From Microbacterium oryzae (GTDB taxonomy: Bacteria; Actinomycetota; Actinomycetes; Actinomycetales; Microbacteriaceae), in NCBI RefSeq assembly GCF_009735645.1, contig NZ_CP032550.1, positions 1,984,001 through 2,048,000 on the forward strand: DNA of 64,000 nucleotides, read 5' to 3'. The notes beneath the pieces were generated by a model that worked only from the letters and a program-made list of their open reading frames with translations, did no database searches and had not been told where the DNA came from. Both the position numbers and the translations under genes were made by a program. Positions 15,009-23,297 of the stretch are shown here, piece after piece (position 1 is the first letter of the stretch; every line of letters starts with the position of its first letter).

Positions 15009-15473
15009 TCAGATGTCGAACCAGGGCGTCGTGAACTCGCGCATCGCCTCGTTCTGCTGCACGACCATCCGCACGCGGGAGCGGCCGCGACGGACGTGGT
15101 CGAACGCGAAGCGGCCGTCGCCGACCGTCTGGGCGCTCCACTCCTCGTCCTCCTGCGCCAGGCGCGCCGCGAGGACCGCCGGTCGCGACCATCCGTCGAC
15201 GCGGACGACACCCGATTGCGGCGCTGCAAGGTGCAGCAGCACCTCGGTGCCGTCGCCCTCGAACTGCACGGTGCGGTTGCCGTCCTCGCCGCGGACGGCG
15301 ACCTCGACGCCCTCCACGAGGGTCAGCAGCTGGAACTCGCGGTTGAGGTCGTCAACGGCGACGGCCGCGATCATGCGCTCGGCGAGTCCGGCGGGCACCG
15401 GGTCGACGTCCTCCCACGCGCTTCGCAGCGCGGCGAACAGCTCGCGGTTTTCTCCGCCGTCGGTCCCCGTCAT
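15009..15473 (-). CDS. Small protein of the sigma factor-CHAT operon, function unknown
   Basis: 154 residues, starting at an ATG that overlaps the sigma factor stop (ATGA). The first 45 residues are helical and charged (RELFAALRSAWEDVDPVPAGL). The rest is beta-rich (VEVAVRGEDGNRTVQFEGDG..., DGRFAFDHVRRGRSRVRMVV). No cysteines and no membrane segment are seen, so it is not a classical zinc-binding or membrane anti-sigma factor. Tight coupling to the sigma factor still makes a regulator of it, or an adaptor to the CHAT protein, plausible. Confidence 0.7.
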   Translation of the reverse strand: MTGTDGGENRELFAALRSAWEDVDPVPAGLAERMIAAVAVDDLNREFQLLTLVEGVEVAVRGEDGNRTVQFEGDGTEVLLHLAAPQSGVVRVDGWSRPAVLAARLAQEDEEWSAQTVGDGRFAFDHVRRGRSRVRMVVQQNEAMREFTTPWFDI

Positions 15474-16147
15474 GGGGTCCCCCCATCTCGCAGGTCTGAA
15501 TCCAGTTTCGCACGCAGCTTGGCAAGGCAGCGCTGGCGCGTGGGGCCGATGCTTCCCATCGGCATATGAAGGTCGGCGGCGATCTGCGCATAGTCAGGTC
15601 GATCGTCGAAGGCCACGATGCGCAGCAGCCGCTGACACCGCTCGTTGAGCGTCTGCACGGCGGTCCAGAGGCGATGCGACGTGTCGCGCTCGGCCACGTC
15701 TTCCTCGGCGGCGCGCTGGGTGGGCAGCCTTCCCTCGAGCTCGTCGTCGGGGAGGCTGTCGGCGCGCCGGTCGATCCGCGACACCCGCCACGCCTCGCGG
15801 CGCGCGGTCGTGCTGAGCCAGCCGTACACGGCGGTCGCGTGCGTGATCGACCCGTTCTTGCGCACGAGCGTGAGCCAGGTCGACTGGATGACGTCCTCGG
15901 CGGCGGCCTTCGGAAGACCGTAGGCCCGCACGTGGTGCCACAGCACAGGGGTCATGACCCGCACCAGCTCGTCGATCGCGCGCGGATCGCCGTCGCGCCA
16001 GCTCTCGAACGATCGCGCCGCGCGCTCCCAGCGTGCAGCAGCGACCCCGGAGTCGTGATCGGCATCGCTCTGCACGTCTTCGGGCGACGAGGAGAGCGTC
16101 CCCGGGGAGTCATCTCCCGAGGGGACCGACAGAGACAGGTCATCCAT
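15470..16147 (-). CDS. Sigma-70 family (ECF-type) RNA polymerase sigma factor
   Basis: 225 residues from the ATG at 16147 (MDDLSLSV...). An ATG 12 codons upstream (16183) is possible but would overlap the proposed promoter element. Region 2 spans about residues 55-125 (AIDELVRVMTPVLWHHVRAYG..AEDVIQSTWLTLVR). Region 4 follows at about 155-215 (LNERCQRLLRIVAFDDRPDYAQIAADLHMPMGSIGPTRQRCLAKL), a helix-turn-helix. It has no region 3, as in ECF factors. It heads the operon sigma, 154-residue protein, CHAT. A variant of the two-part element lies directly upstream, suggesting autoregulation. Confidence 0.85.
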   Translation of the reverse strand: MDDLSLSVPSGDDSPGTLSSSPEDVQSDADHDSGVAAARWERAARSFESWRDGDPRAIDELVRVMTPVLWHHVRAYGLPKAAAEDVIQSTWLTLVRKNGSITHATAVYGWLSTTARREAWRVSRIDRRADSLPDDELEGRLPTQRAAEEDVAERDTSHRLWTAVQTLNERCQRLLRIVAFDDRPDYAQIAADLHMPMGSIGPTRQRCLAKLRAKLDSDLRDGGTP

Positions 16148-16172
16148 GTCGCACTCATTGTGCCCATATACG

Positions 16173-16202
16173 GAAGGAGTCATGCAAATCCACCCTGATA
16201 CG
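16173..16202 (-). promoter_or_regulatory. Copy D (variant) of the two-part element before the sigma factor gene
   Basis: Minus strand: CGTATCAGG (16202-16194, 8 of 9 matches), 14 bases, then CTCCTTC in place of CTCTTC. Placed as a promoter it would start transcription 20-25 bases before the ATG at 16147. It is weaker than copies A-C but has identical spacing. Confidence 0.4.
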
Positions 16203-16241
16203 TGACGAGGTCGTGATGCAGGAAACGTCCAGGCTCGCGCG

Positions 16242-17126
16242 TCAGAGGTCGCTGCCGGGGACCGCGAAGGTGTCGCACGCGTTCACTCCGCCCTCGTAGC
16301 CGGTCTGGAACCACCGCGTCCGCTGCTCGCTGGAGCCGTGGCTCCAGCTGTCGGGGTCGACGGCGCCGCCGGACTGCTGCTGGATGTGGTCGTCGCCGAC
16401 CGCGGCCGCCGCGTCGATGGCGTCGCGCATCTGCGCGGCCGTGGGCGCCTGGAGGTACGCGACGCCGTTGTCGTCCTCCTGCTCCGCCATGTGACCGATC
16501 CACACCCCGGCGTAGCAGTCGGCCTGCAGCTCGGTGCGGACGCTGTCGCTGTCGGCCCCCGTGCCGCCGCCCTGATGCGCGGCCAGCGCGCCGGTCAGGC
16601 CCTGCACGTGGTGCCCGTACTCGTGGGCGAGCACGTACAGCTGCGCCAGGTCGCCCGCCTCCGCGTCGTAGCGCTCGCGCAGGAGCGAGAAGAAGGTCGG
16701 GTCGATGTAGACCGTGCGGTCGGGCGGGCAGTAGAACGGCCCCGTCGCGTTCGACGCCGTGCCGCACGAGGTGGAGGCCTGTCCGTCGACGATGATGAGA
16801 TCCGGCTCCTGATAGCCCTCCACCGTCTCGCCCCAGAACTCGTCCAGCGCCAGCGACCCGGCGGCCAGGCGGCAGTCGTCGTTCTCGTTCGCGTCGCGGC
16901 CGGTCTGGCAGTCCGCGATCACGGTCTCCCCGCCTCCCCCGCCCTGCGCCGCCTGCTGCTGCCCGAGACCCCCGAGCAGCGCGCTGAGGTCGCCGCCGGT
17001 CAGCAGGTTGAGGAGGAGGAAGCCCAGGCCCAGCACGCCGACCGTGCCGCCGCCCGCGATCGCGGTGGTGCGGCCGCGGCGACGCGCGCGGTTCCGGCTC
17101 ACATCGGCGTTGTCGTTGAACGTCAT
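16242..17126 (-). CDS. Neutral zinc metallopeptidase (YpfJ/PF04228 family)
   Basis: 294 residues: a basic N-terminus (NRARRRGRTT), one membrane anchor (about 25-45), a Gly/Gln-rich linker, then a peptidase domain with the HEYGHH zinc motif in YVLAHEYGHHVQGLTGA and a downstream ELQADCYAGVW (third ligand region). Four cysteines probably form disulphides in the extracytoplasmic domain. The ATG at 17126 is used because TACGGT, a TANNNT -10 box, lies 7 bases before it with no ribosome-binding site, suggesting a leaderless mRNA. Substrate unknown. Confidence 0.85.
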   Translation of the reverse strand: MTFNDNADVSRNRARRRGRTTAIAGGGTVGVLGLGFLLLNLLTGGDLSALLGGLGQQQAAQGGGGGETVIADCQTGRDANENDDCRLAAGSLALDEFWGETVEGYQEPDLIIVDGQASTSCGTASNATGPFYCPPDRTVYIDPTFFSLLRERYDAEAGDLAQLYVLAHEYGHHVQGLTGALAAHQGGGTGADSDSVRTELQADCYAGVWIGHMAEQEDDNGVAYLQAPTAAQMRDAIDAAAAVGDDHIQQQSGGAVDPDSWSHGSSEQRTRWFQTGYEGGVNACDTFAVPGSDL

Positions 17127-17187
17127 GGGCGACACCGTACTGCTGCGCAACCGGCGTCTTCTCGGCCTTGACGCCTAGCCTGGATCC

Positions 17188-18087
17188 GTGCCCGCGAAGA
17201 TCCTCCTGTACTACCTCTTCACCCCCATCGCGGACCCGGAGGCCATCCGCCTGTGGCAGCGCGACCTCTGCGAGCTGCTGGGTCTGCGCGGGCGGATCCT
17301 CCTCTCGAAGGACGGGATCAACGGCACCGTCGGCGGCGACATGGACGCGCTCAAGCGCTACATCCGCAAGACGAAGGACTACGCGCCCTTCAGGGGCATC
17401 GACTTCAAGTGGTCGTCCGGCAGCGGGCTCGATGCGGATGGCCGGAGCCTCGACTTCCCGAGGCTGACCGTGAAGGTGCGCGATGAGATCGTCTCCTTCG
17501 GCGCCCCCGACGAGCTCCGCGTGGACGAGAACGGGGTGGTCGGCGGCGGCACGCACCTCAGCCCCGGCGCGCTGCACAAGCTCGTGGCGGAGCGCGGCGA
17601 CGACGTCGTCTTCTTCGACGGCCGCAACGCGTTCGAGGCGGCGATCGGCCGCTTCCGCGACGCGGTGGTGCCCGATGTCGCCACCACGCGCGACTTCATC
17701 GCCGAGCTCGACTCCGGTCGCTACGACGACCTGAAGGGGAAGCCGGTGGTGACGTACTGCACCGGCGGCATCCGCTGCGAGGTGCTGTCGAGCCTCATGA
17801 CCGCGCGCGGCTTCGGCGAGGTGTACCAGCTGGATGGCGGCATCGCCCGCTACGGCGAGACCTTCGGGAACACCGGCCTGTGGGAGGGCTCGCTCTACGT
17901 CTTCGACGGGCGCGAGTCGATGACCTTCGGCGACGGCGCGGCCGTCATCTCCCGCTGCTCGCGCTGCGACGCCCCCTCGGCCAGGATGGTCGACTGCGTG
18001 GACGACGCGTGCCAGGTGCGCGTGGTGCTGTGCGAGGGCTGCGGCGATGCGTCGCCCTGCCCGCGGCACGAGGCCGCCGCCGCCTGA
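17188..18087 (+). CDS. trhO: tRNA uridine(34) 5-hydroxylase TrhO (rhodanese domain)
   Basis: 299 residues. The N-terminal acylphosphatase-like domain ([33 protein letters not shown]) and the central rhodanese domain with active-site loop [13 protein letters not shown] match the YceA/TrhO family, which hydroxylates U34 of tRNA using O2. The C-terminal tail has a cysteine cluster ([20 protein letters not shown]...[10 protein letters not shown]) likely to bind zinc, as in longer family members. The GTG start has TAGCCT 6 bases upstream and no ribosome-binding site, so it is probably leaderless. Confidence 0.9.
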   Translation: MPAKILLYYLFTPIADPEAIRLWQRDLCELLGLRGRILLSKDGINGTVGGDMDALKRYIRKTKDYAPFRGIDFKWSSGSGLDADGRSLDFPRLTVKVRDEIVSFGAPDELRVDENGVVGGGTHLSPGALHKLVAERGDDVVFFDGRNAFEAAIGRFRDAVVPDVATTRDFIAELDSGRYDDLKGKPVVTYCTGGIRCEVLSSLMTARGFGEVYQLDGGIARYGETFGNTGLWEGSLYVFDGRESMTFGDGAAVISRCSRCDAPSARMVDCVDDACQVRVVLCEGCGDASPCPRHEAAAA

Positions 18088-18091
18088 TCGC

Positions 18092-19195
18092 TCAGGGCGC
18101 CCAGGCCTGCCGCGTGGTGCGCACCCGCTCGCCGCTCTCGGCGGCCCTCGCCACGGCCATTCCGAGGAGATGGTCCTGCGCGGCCTCCGCGAGGCCGTAC
18201 CAGCCGTCGCCGCCGCGCACGTACGCCGCCATGCGCGCGAGGCACTCCGCGACGGCGATCTCGTCGTCGCTGAGCGGCGCCGGAGCGAACGGATTGCGGT
18301 ACAGCCATTCCCCGCCGCCGGTGAGGCCACGGAGGAAGTGCCCCTCGAGATTCGTGAAGTGCCCGGTGTCGACGCGGCGGATGCGGTACTCCATCGGCGT
18401 GCGCGCGTCCTGCAGGTACCGCACGTCCAGCCCGTCGATCTCGCCCCGCTCTCCGCGGGCGAGAAGACGGGTGCCGCGGATCCACGACCGGTTCTGCTGC
18501 GGCGCCCAGTCGTAGACGCCGAGTCGGCCGCCGAAGTCGAGTTGGGCGAGGGTGAGCTCGGCGGTCAGCAGCTCCTCGCGCGCCGGATCGCCGCCACGGC
18601 CGGGGCCGCCGACCAGCGGTGCGTCGAAGCGCGCCGCCGTGATCGCGGCGTCGTCGAATCCGACGCCGAGCATCCGCCGCATCACGCTCATGGCGTGGTA
18701 CCCGTGGCTGACCGAGACGCGGCACTCGCGCACCTCGCCGAGCACTCCCGACCGGGCGATGCCGAGCTGCGCGGCGATGAGCGGCTGCAGGTGATACTGC
18801 TCCGCGACCTGGACGGGCGCGTCCCGGCCGACGGCGCGGAACAGGGAGGTGAGGTCGTCCACGGAATCCGCCGGTGGCGTCTCGGTGAGCACGGGGAGGT
18901 CTCGGCGCACGGCATCGGCGATGAGCTCGGGCGCCGCCGTGCGGGGCACGGAGAGGACGAGGAAGTCGGGGCGACGGTGCGCGAGGAGCGCGTCGAGCGA
19001 GGCGAATGCGGGCGCTCCCCACTCGGCCCTCATCTGCTCGGCCGCCGCGGCATCGCGCACGACGAGTCCCGCGATCCGGAGCCGATCGGGAAGCGCGGCC
19101 GCCACCCGCAGGATGAACCGCGCGCGCCATCCGGCCCCCACGACGGCGAGCGAGACCGGCTCTGCGCTGTCGGCGTTCGTGCGGCCGCTGTGCAT
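18092..19195 (-). CDS. Gfo/Idh/MocA family oxidoreductase
   Basis: 367 residues. The ATG at 19195 is chosen for AGGAGG 4 bases upstream. The N-terminal Rossmann fold has VSLAVVGAGWRARFIL (GxGxxA-like NAD(P) site). The region VLTETPPADS stands where family members have EKP, so the usual catalytic lysine appears to be replaced. The C-terminal half is the alpha/beta substrate domain (HGYHAMSVMRRMLG). Such enzymes oxidise or reduce sugars, inositols or their derivatives. The gene is convergent with trhO, and no pathway partner is adjacent. Confidence 0.75.
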   Translation of the reverse strand: MHSGRTNADSAEPVSLAVVGAGWRARFILRVAAALPDRLRIAGLVVRDAAAAEQMRAEWGAPAFASLDALLAHRRPDFLVLSVPRTAAPELIADAVRRDLPVLTETPPADSVDDLTSLFRAVGRDAPVQVAEQYHLQPLIAAQLGIARSGVLGEVRECRVSVSHGYHAMSVMRRMLGVGFDDAAITAARFDAPLVGGPGRGGDPAREELLTAELTLAQLDFGGRLGVYDWAPQQNRSWIRGTRLLARGERGEIDGLDVRYLQDARTPMEYRIRRVDTGHFTNLEGHFLRGLTGGGEWLYRNPFAPAPLSDDEIAVAECLARMAAYVRGGDGWYGLAEAAQDHLLGMAVARAAESGERVRTTRQAWAP

Positions 19196-19298
19196 GCGCC
19201 CTCCTGTTCCGCGGCCCACCCTAGCGGGGGCGGCGACCGCGTGACGGCGTGCGACGGCGGGCGACAGAGCATCCCTCGGCGCCCGTTACCGTTGTCGT

Positions 19299-21968
19299 AT
19301 GCACGATCCCACCCCCACGGAAGTTCTCGACGCCGTCGGGCGACTGGAAGCGGAGCAGGAGATGCCCGAGCGGATGCGCGCGGATGTCCGCCTGCTCGGC
19401 TCCCTGCTCGGCCAGGTGCTCCGCGAGAGCGGCTCCGCAGACCTGTACGAGGACGTCGAGCGGCTCCGCGTGGCCACGATCCACGCCTACACCGACCCGA
19501 GCCCGGAGGCGTTCGACCGGGCTGCCCGGGTCGCGGACTCCTTCTCGGTGCAGCGGGCGGACGAGGTCGCGCGCGCCTTCACCTGCTACTTCCACCTCGT
19601 GAACCTCGCCGAGGAGCACCACCGCGTGCGGGTGCTGCGCGAGCGCGACGGCCAGCCCGAGCGCGACCCCCGCGGCACGATCGCCGGCGCGTACGCCGAG
19701 CTCGCCGCCGAGGTCGGCGAGGACGCCGCGCGCGAGCGCCTCCAGGCCCTCCGATTCCACCCCGTCTTCACCGCGCACCCCACCGAGGCCCGGCGTCGCG
19801 CGGTCTCCACGGCCATCCGCCGTCTGTCGACGCTCGTCGACGAGCTCGGTGCCGCGCCGGAGAGCAGCGCGGCGCAGCAGCGCACCACGCGCCTCATGCT
19901 CGAGGAGATCGACACCCTGTGGCGCACCGCGCCCATCCGCGCCGAGAAGCCGTCGCCCACCGACGAGGTGCGGACGGTCATGGCCGTGTTCGACGACACC
20001 CTCTTCACGACCGTGCCGGAGATCTACCGCCGGGCGGACGAGGCCATCCGCGGCGGCATCGACGGCGATCAGCCCCCGCTCGTGCGCCCGTTCGTGCGCG
20101 TGGGCACCTGGGTCGGCGGCGACCGCGACGGCAATCCGTTCGTCACCGCGAAGGTGAGCCGCCAGGCGGCGGCGATCGCGAGCGAGCACGTGCTGCTCGG
20201 TCTCGAGCGCGCGGCGCAGCGCGTGGGGCGCGGGCTCACGCTCGACGCGTCGACCACTCCTCCGAGCGATGAGCTGCTCGCGCTCTGGGAGCGGCTGCGC
20301 AGCGCGGACGAGGACGCCGCCGTCGAGATCGCCAAGCGCTCGCCGAACGAGCCGCATCGCCGCGTCGTGCTCCTGCTCTCGCGCAAGATCGCCGCGACGC
20401 GCACGCGCGATGCCGACCTCGCGTACCGCGACCCCGAGCACCTGCTGGCGGATCTCCGCATCGTGCAGGCGTCGCTCGCGCAGGGCGGCGCCGCACGCCA
20501 GGCCTACGGACAGCTGCAGCAGCTCATCTGGCAGGTGGAGACGTACGGCTTCCACCTCGCCGAGCTCGAGGTGCGCCAGCACTCGGCCGTGCACGCGAAG
20601 GTGCTCGCCGAGCTCGACGCGGGCGGCGCCCGCAGCGAGCAGACCGAGGAGGTGCTGGAGGTCTTCCGCGCGATCTCCTTCATCCAGGAGCGCTTCGGCC
20701 CGCGTGCGGCCGGCCGCTACATCGTCTCGTTCACGCAGTCCGCTGAGGACCTCGCGAACGTGCACCGCCTCGCCCGGTACGCGGTCGGCGAGGGCGGCAC
20801 CCCGCCCGTGCTCGACGTCATCCCGCTCTTCGAGACGTTCGCCGACCTGCAGGCGGCCCCGGCCATCCTCGCGGAGATCGTCGACCACCCGGAGTTCTCG
20901 GCGCGGCTCGAGGCCACCGGACGCCGCCTCGAGGTCATGCTCGGCTACTCCGACTCGTCCAAGGACGTCGGCCCCGTCGCGGCGAACCTCGCGCTGTACG
21001 AGGCGCAGGCCCTGATCGCGGCGTGGGCGCAGGAGAGCGGCATCGAGCTGACCCTCTTCCACGGCCGCGGCGGCGCCCTCGGCCGCGGCGGCGGGCCGGC
21101 GAACAGCGCCATCCTCGCCCAGCCCCCGCACTCGGTCGACGGGCGCTTCAAGCTCACCGAGCAGGGCGAGGTCATCTTCGCCCGCTACGGCGACCCCGAC
21201 ATCGCGATGCGCCACGTCGATCAGGTGGCCGCGGCCATCCTCACCGCGTCGGCGCCCTCGAACGAGGAGCGGAACCGCACGGCCGCCGAGCACTACGCCG
21301 ACATCGCCGAGGTGATGGAGACGACGTCGCGCGCGCGGTTCTTCGACCTCGTCAAGGCTCCGGGCTTCGCGCCCTGGTTCGCGACGGTGACGCCCATGGA
21401 GGAGGTCGGGCTGCTCGCGCTCGGCTCCCGTCCCGCCCGGCGCGGGCTGTCGGTCGAGTCGCTCGAGGACCTCCGGGCCATCCCCTGGGTCTTCGCGTGG
21501 ACGCAGGCGCGCATCAACCTCGCCGGATGGTTCGGGCTGGGCACCGCGCTGGAGTCCGTCGGCGACGAGGCGCGGCTGAAGGAGGCCTACGCACAGTGGC
21601 CGCTCTTCCGCACGATGATCGACAACGTCGCGATGAGCCTCGCGAAGGCCGACGACCGGATCGCGCGGCAGTACCTCGCGCTCGGCGACCGCGAGGACCT
21701 CGCGCAGCTCGTGATGGACGAGATGACGCTCACGCGCGCCTGGGTCATCCGCATCGCGGGCGGCGACGGCCTGCTGGCGAACAAGCCGGTGCTGCAGCGC
21801 GCGGTGAAGCTCCGCAGCCCGTACGTCGACGCGCTCTCGCTCCTGCAGCTGCGGGCGCTCCGCGCGCTGCGCGACGCCCCGGCCGACCTGCCCGCCGACC
21901 CCGAGCAGCAGCGACTGCTGCTCCTGTCGGTCTCGGGCGTCGCGGCCGGCCTCCAGAACACCGGGTGA
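19299..21968 (+). CDS. ppc: Phosphoenolpyruvate carboxylase
   Basis: 889 residues, normal for the family. Catalytic signatures are present: FHPVFTAHPTEARRR (catalytic His), VGTWVGGDRDGNPFVT, VMLGYSDSSKDVG and the glycine-rich loop FHGRGGALGRGGGP. It carboxylates phosphoenolpyruvate to oxaloacetate, replenishing the TCA cycle. TACCGT lies 6 bases before the ATG (19287-19292) and there is no ribosome-binding site, so the message is probably leaderless. It stands alone as a monocistronic gene. Confidence 0.97.
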   Translation: MHDPTPTEVLDAVGRLEAEQEMPERMRADVRLLGSLLGQVLRESGSADLYEDVERLRVATIHAYTDPSPEAFDRAARVADSFSVQRADEVARAFTCYFHLVNLAEEHHRVRVLRERDGQPERDPRGTIAGAYAELAAEVGEDAARERLQALRFHPVFTAHPTEARRRAVSTAIRRLSTLVDELGAAPESSAAQQRTTRLMLEEIDTLWRTAPIRAEKPSPTDEVRTVMAVFDDTLFTTVPEIYRRADEAIRGGIDGDQPPLVRPFVRVGTWVGGDRDGNPFVTAKVSRQAAAIASEHVLLGLERAAQRVGRGLTLDASTTPPSDELLALWERLRSADEDAAVEIAKRSPNEPHRRVVLLLSRKIAATRTRDADLAYRDPEHLLADLRIVQASLAQGGAARQAYGQLQQLIWQVETYGFHLAELEVRQHSAVHAKVLAELDAGGARSEQTEEVLEVFRAISFIQERFGPRAAGRYIVSFTQSAEDLANVHRLARYAVGEGGTPPVLDVIPLFETFADLQAAPAILAEIVDHPEFSARLEATGRRLEVMLGYSDSSKDVGPVAANLALYEAQALIAAWAQESGIELTLFHGRGGALGRGGGPANSAILAQPPHSVDGRFKLTEQGEVIFARYGDPDIAMRHVDQVAAAILTASAPSNEERNRTAAEHYADIAEVMETTSRARFFDLVKAPGFAPWFATVTPMEEVGLLALGSRPARRGLSVESLEDLRAIPWVFAWTQARINLAGWFGLGTALESVGDEARLKEAYAQWPLFRTMIDNVAMSLAKADDRIARQYLALGDREDLAQLVMDEMTLTRAWVIRIAGGDGLLANKPVLQRAVKLRSPYVDALSLLQLRALRALRDAPADLPADPEQQRLLLLSVSGVAAGLQNTG

Positions 21969-21982
21969 GTTCGCGCTCCCCC

Positions 21983-22047
21983 TCCGGCATGTCCCGCCTG
22001 TGCACGTCATGACCGCCTCTTGGCGTGAACGAGTGGGACATGCCGGA
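21983..22047. repeat. Inverted repeat upstream of the LacI-type regulator gene
   Basis: Arms TCCGGCATGTCCC (21983-21995) and GGGACATGCCGGA (22035-22047) are perfect complements of 13 bp, 39 bp apart. The inner part holds a small CGCC-TCTT-GGCG hairpin. It spans the end of the ppc region and the regulator promoter, so it could be a two-site operator or a structured terminator for ppc. Confidence 0.8.
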
Positions 22048-22060
22048 TTATCCTGAGCGG

Positions 22061-23083
22061 ATGGCGGGGCGGGCGGCGAGAGCCACCATGAAGGACGTGG
22101 CGGCGCTGGCCGGCGTGTCCGCGAAGACCGTCTCGAACGTCGTCACCGGCACCACGTACGTGCGTCCGGAGACGACCGAGCGCGTCGAGGCCGCCATGCG
22201 CGAGCTCGACTTCGTGCCGAACCTCAGCGCGCGCGGACTGCGCAACGGCCGCTCCGGCACCATCGCCGTCGCGCTCCCCGACCTCGGCACCGCGTTCTCC
22301 GCCGAGCTGCTGCACAGTCTCGTCGAGGTGGCGCACGAGCGCGGATTCGCCGTGCAGGTCGAGGAGACCGCCTCCGACCCCGGCCGCGAGTACGAGCTGC
22401 TCTCGCGCGCCCGCGCTCACCTCATCGACGGCCTCATCCTCAACCCCATCCGCTTCGAGGACAGCGCCATCGGGCACGCCGATCACCTGCCGCCGGTCGT
22501 CCTCATCGGCGAGGTCGAGCAGCGCGTCGCCGACCGCGTGCACGTCGACAGCCTCGCCGCGTCGCGCGAGATCACGCGGCACGTCATCGGGCAGGGCGCG
22601 CGCCGCATCGCGGCCGTGGGCGGGGATGGCGATGACGCGTCGGCGACGGCGACGAGCCGCGTGCGCCTGGCCGGGTATCGCGACGCGCTCGCGGAGGCCG
22701 GGATCCCCGCCGACCCGGCGCTCGAGATCAGCAGCCTCCCGTGGACGGTCGGCTCCGGCGCCGCCGCGGTCGAGCATCTCCTCGCGCGGGGGGCGCGCTT
22801 CGACGCGATCGTCGCGTTCACCGACTCCCTCGCCGCCGGCGCGCTGCACGCCCTCCACGCGCACGGCCTCCGCGTGCCCGAGGATGTCCTCCTCACGGGG
22901 TTCGACGACGTCGAGATCGCGCGCTTCACCACCCCCTCGCTCACGACCATTCGCTTCGACCGTCGCGCCTTCGCCCGCGAGGCGCTGACTCTGCTCGAGT
23001 GGCGCATGGGCGACCGCGCGCACGCGCCGCGCGCGGTGCGCGTTCCGTACGAGCTCGTCATCCGCGGCAGCACGTCCCGCTGA
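22061..23083 (+). CDS. LacI-family transcriptional regulator
   Basis: 340 residues from the ATG at 22061. The N-terminal helix-turn-helix ATMKDVAALAGVSAKTVSNVV and hinge (VPNLSARGLRNGRSGTI) are classical LacI. The periplasmic-binding-protein-like sensor domain follows, ending in VLLTGFDDVEIARFTTPSLTTI. It probably represses the downstream arabinoside transport operon by binding the palindrome at 23234-23249 and lets go on binding a sugar. An upstream ATG at 22025 is less likely. Confidence 0.9.
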   Translation: MAGRAARATMKDVAALAGVSAKTVSNVVTGTTYVRPETTERVEAAMRELDFVPNLSARGLRNGRSGTIAVALPDLGTAFSAELLHSLVEVAHERGFAVQVEETASDPGREYELLSRARAHLIDGLILNPIRFEDSAIGHADHLPPVVLIGEVEQRVADRVHVDSLAASREITRHVIGQGARRIAAVGGDGDDASATATSRVRLAGYRDALAEAGIPADPALEISSLPWTVGSGAAAVEHLLARGARFDAIVAFTDSLAAGALHALHAHGLRVPEDVLLTGFDDVEIARFTTPSLTTIRFDRRAFAREALTLLEWRMGDRAHAPRAVRVPYELVIRGSTSR

Positions 23084-23111
23084 TCCCGAGTCGCCCCGAG
23101 CCCTGCTCCCC

Positions 23112-23211
23112 GGGACACCGCGCAGGAGATCCGGCGCGGCGAGGGCCCTCGACCCGCGCGCTTCCGCGGCCACTTCGCGCGCACGGCGACCGATCTCCTG
23201 CGCACTGTCCC
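23112..23211. repeat. Long imperfect inverted repeat downstream of the LacI gene
   Basis: Arms of 20 bp (23112-23131 and 23192-23211) pair at 18 positions and are 60 bp apart. They enclose further GC-rich dyads. It lies between the regulator stop and the operator of the next operon, so it may end the regulator transcript. The long loop is unusual for a terminator. Confidence 0.7.
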
Positions 23212-23233
23212 GCCCCTGCCCCTTGCGCGGCCG

Positions 23234-23249
23234 ATTACATCGATGTAAT
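23234..23249. promoter_or_regulatory. LacI-type operator of the arabinoside operon
   Basis: ATTACATCGATGTAAT is a perfect 16-bp palindrome with the central CG typical of LacI-family operators. It lies 48 bp before the binding-protein start and next to a LacI-family gene, so it is the probable operator for that repressor. Confidence 0.8.
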
Positions 23250-23264
23250 GATGGCCGCACCCTG

Positions 23265-23288
23265 GTCACGAAGTCACGAAGTCACGAA
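23265..23288 (+). repeat. Three tandem copies of GTCACGAA running into the ribosome-binding site
   Basis: Three perfect 8-bp units lie at 23265-23288; the last merges with GAAGGAG, the ribosome-binding site of the binding-protein gene. Copy-number change would alter leader length but not the reading frame. Confidence 0.85.
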
Positions 23289-23297
23289 GGAGTGACG

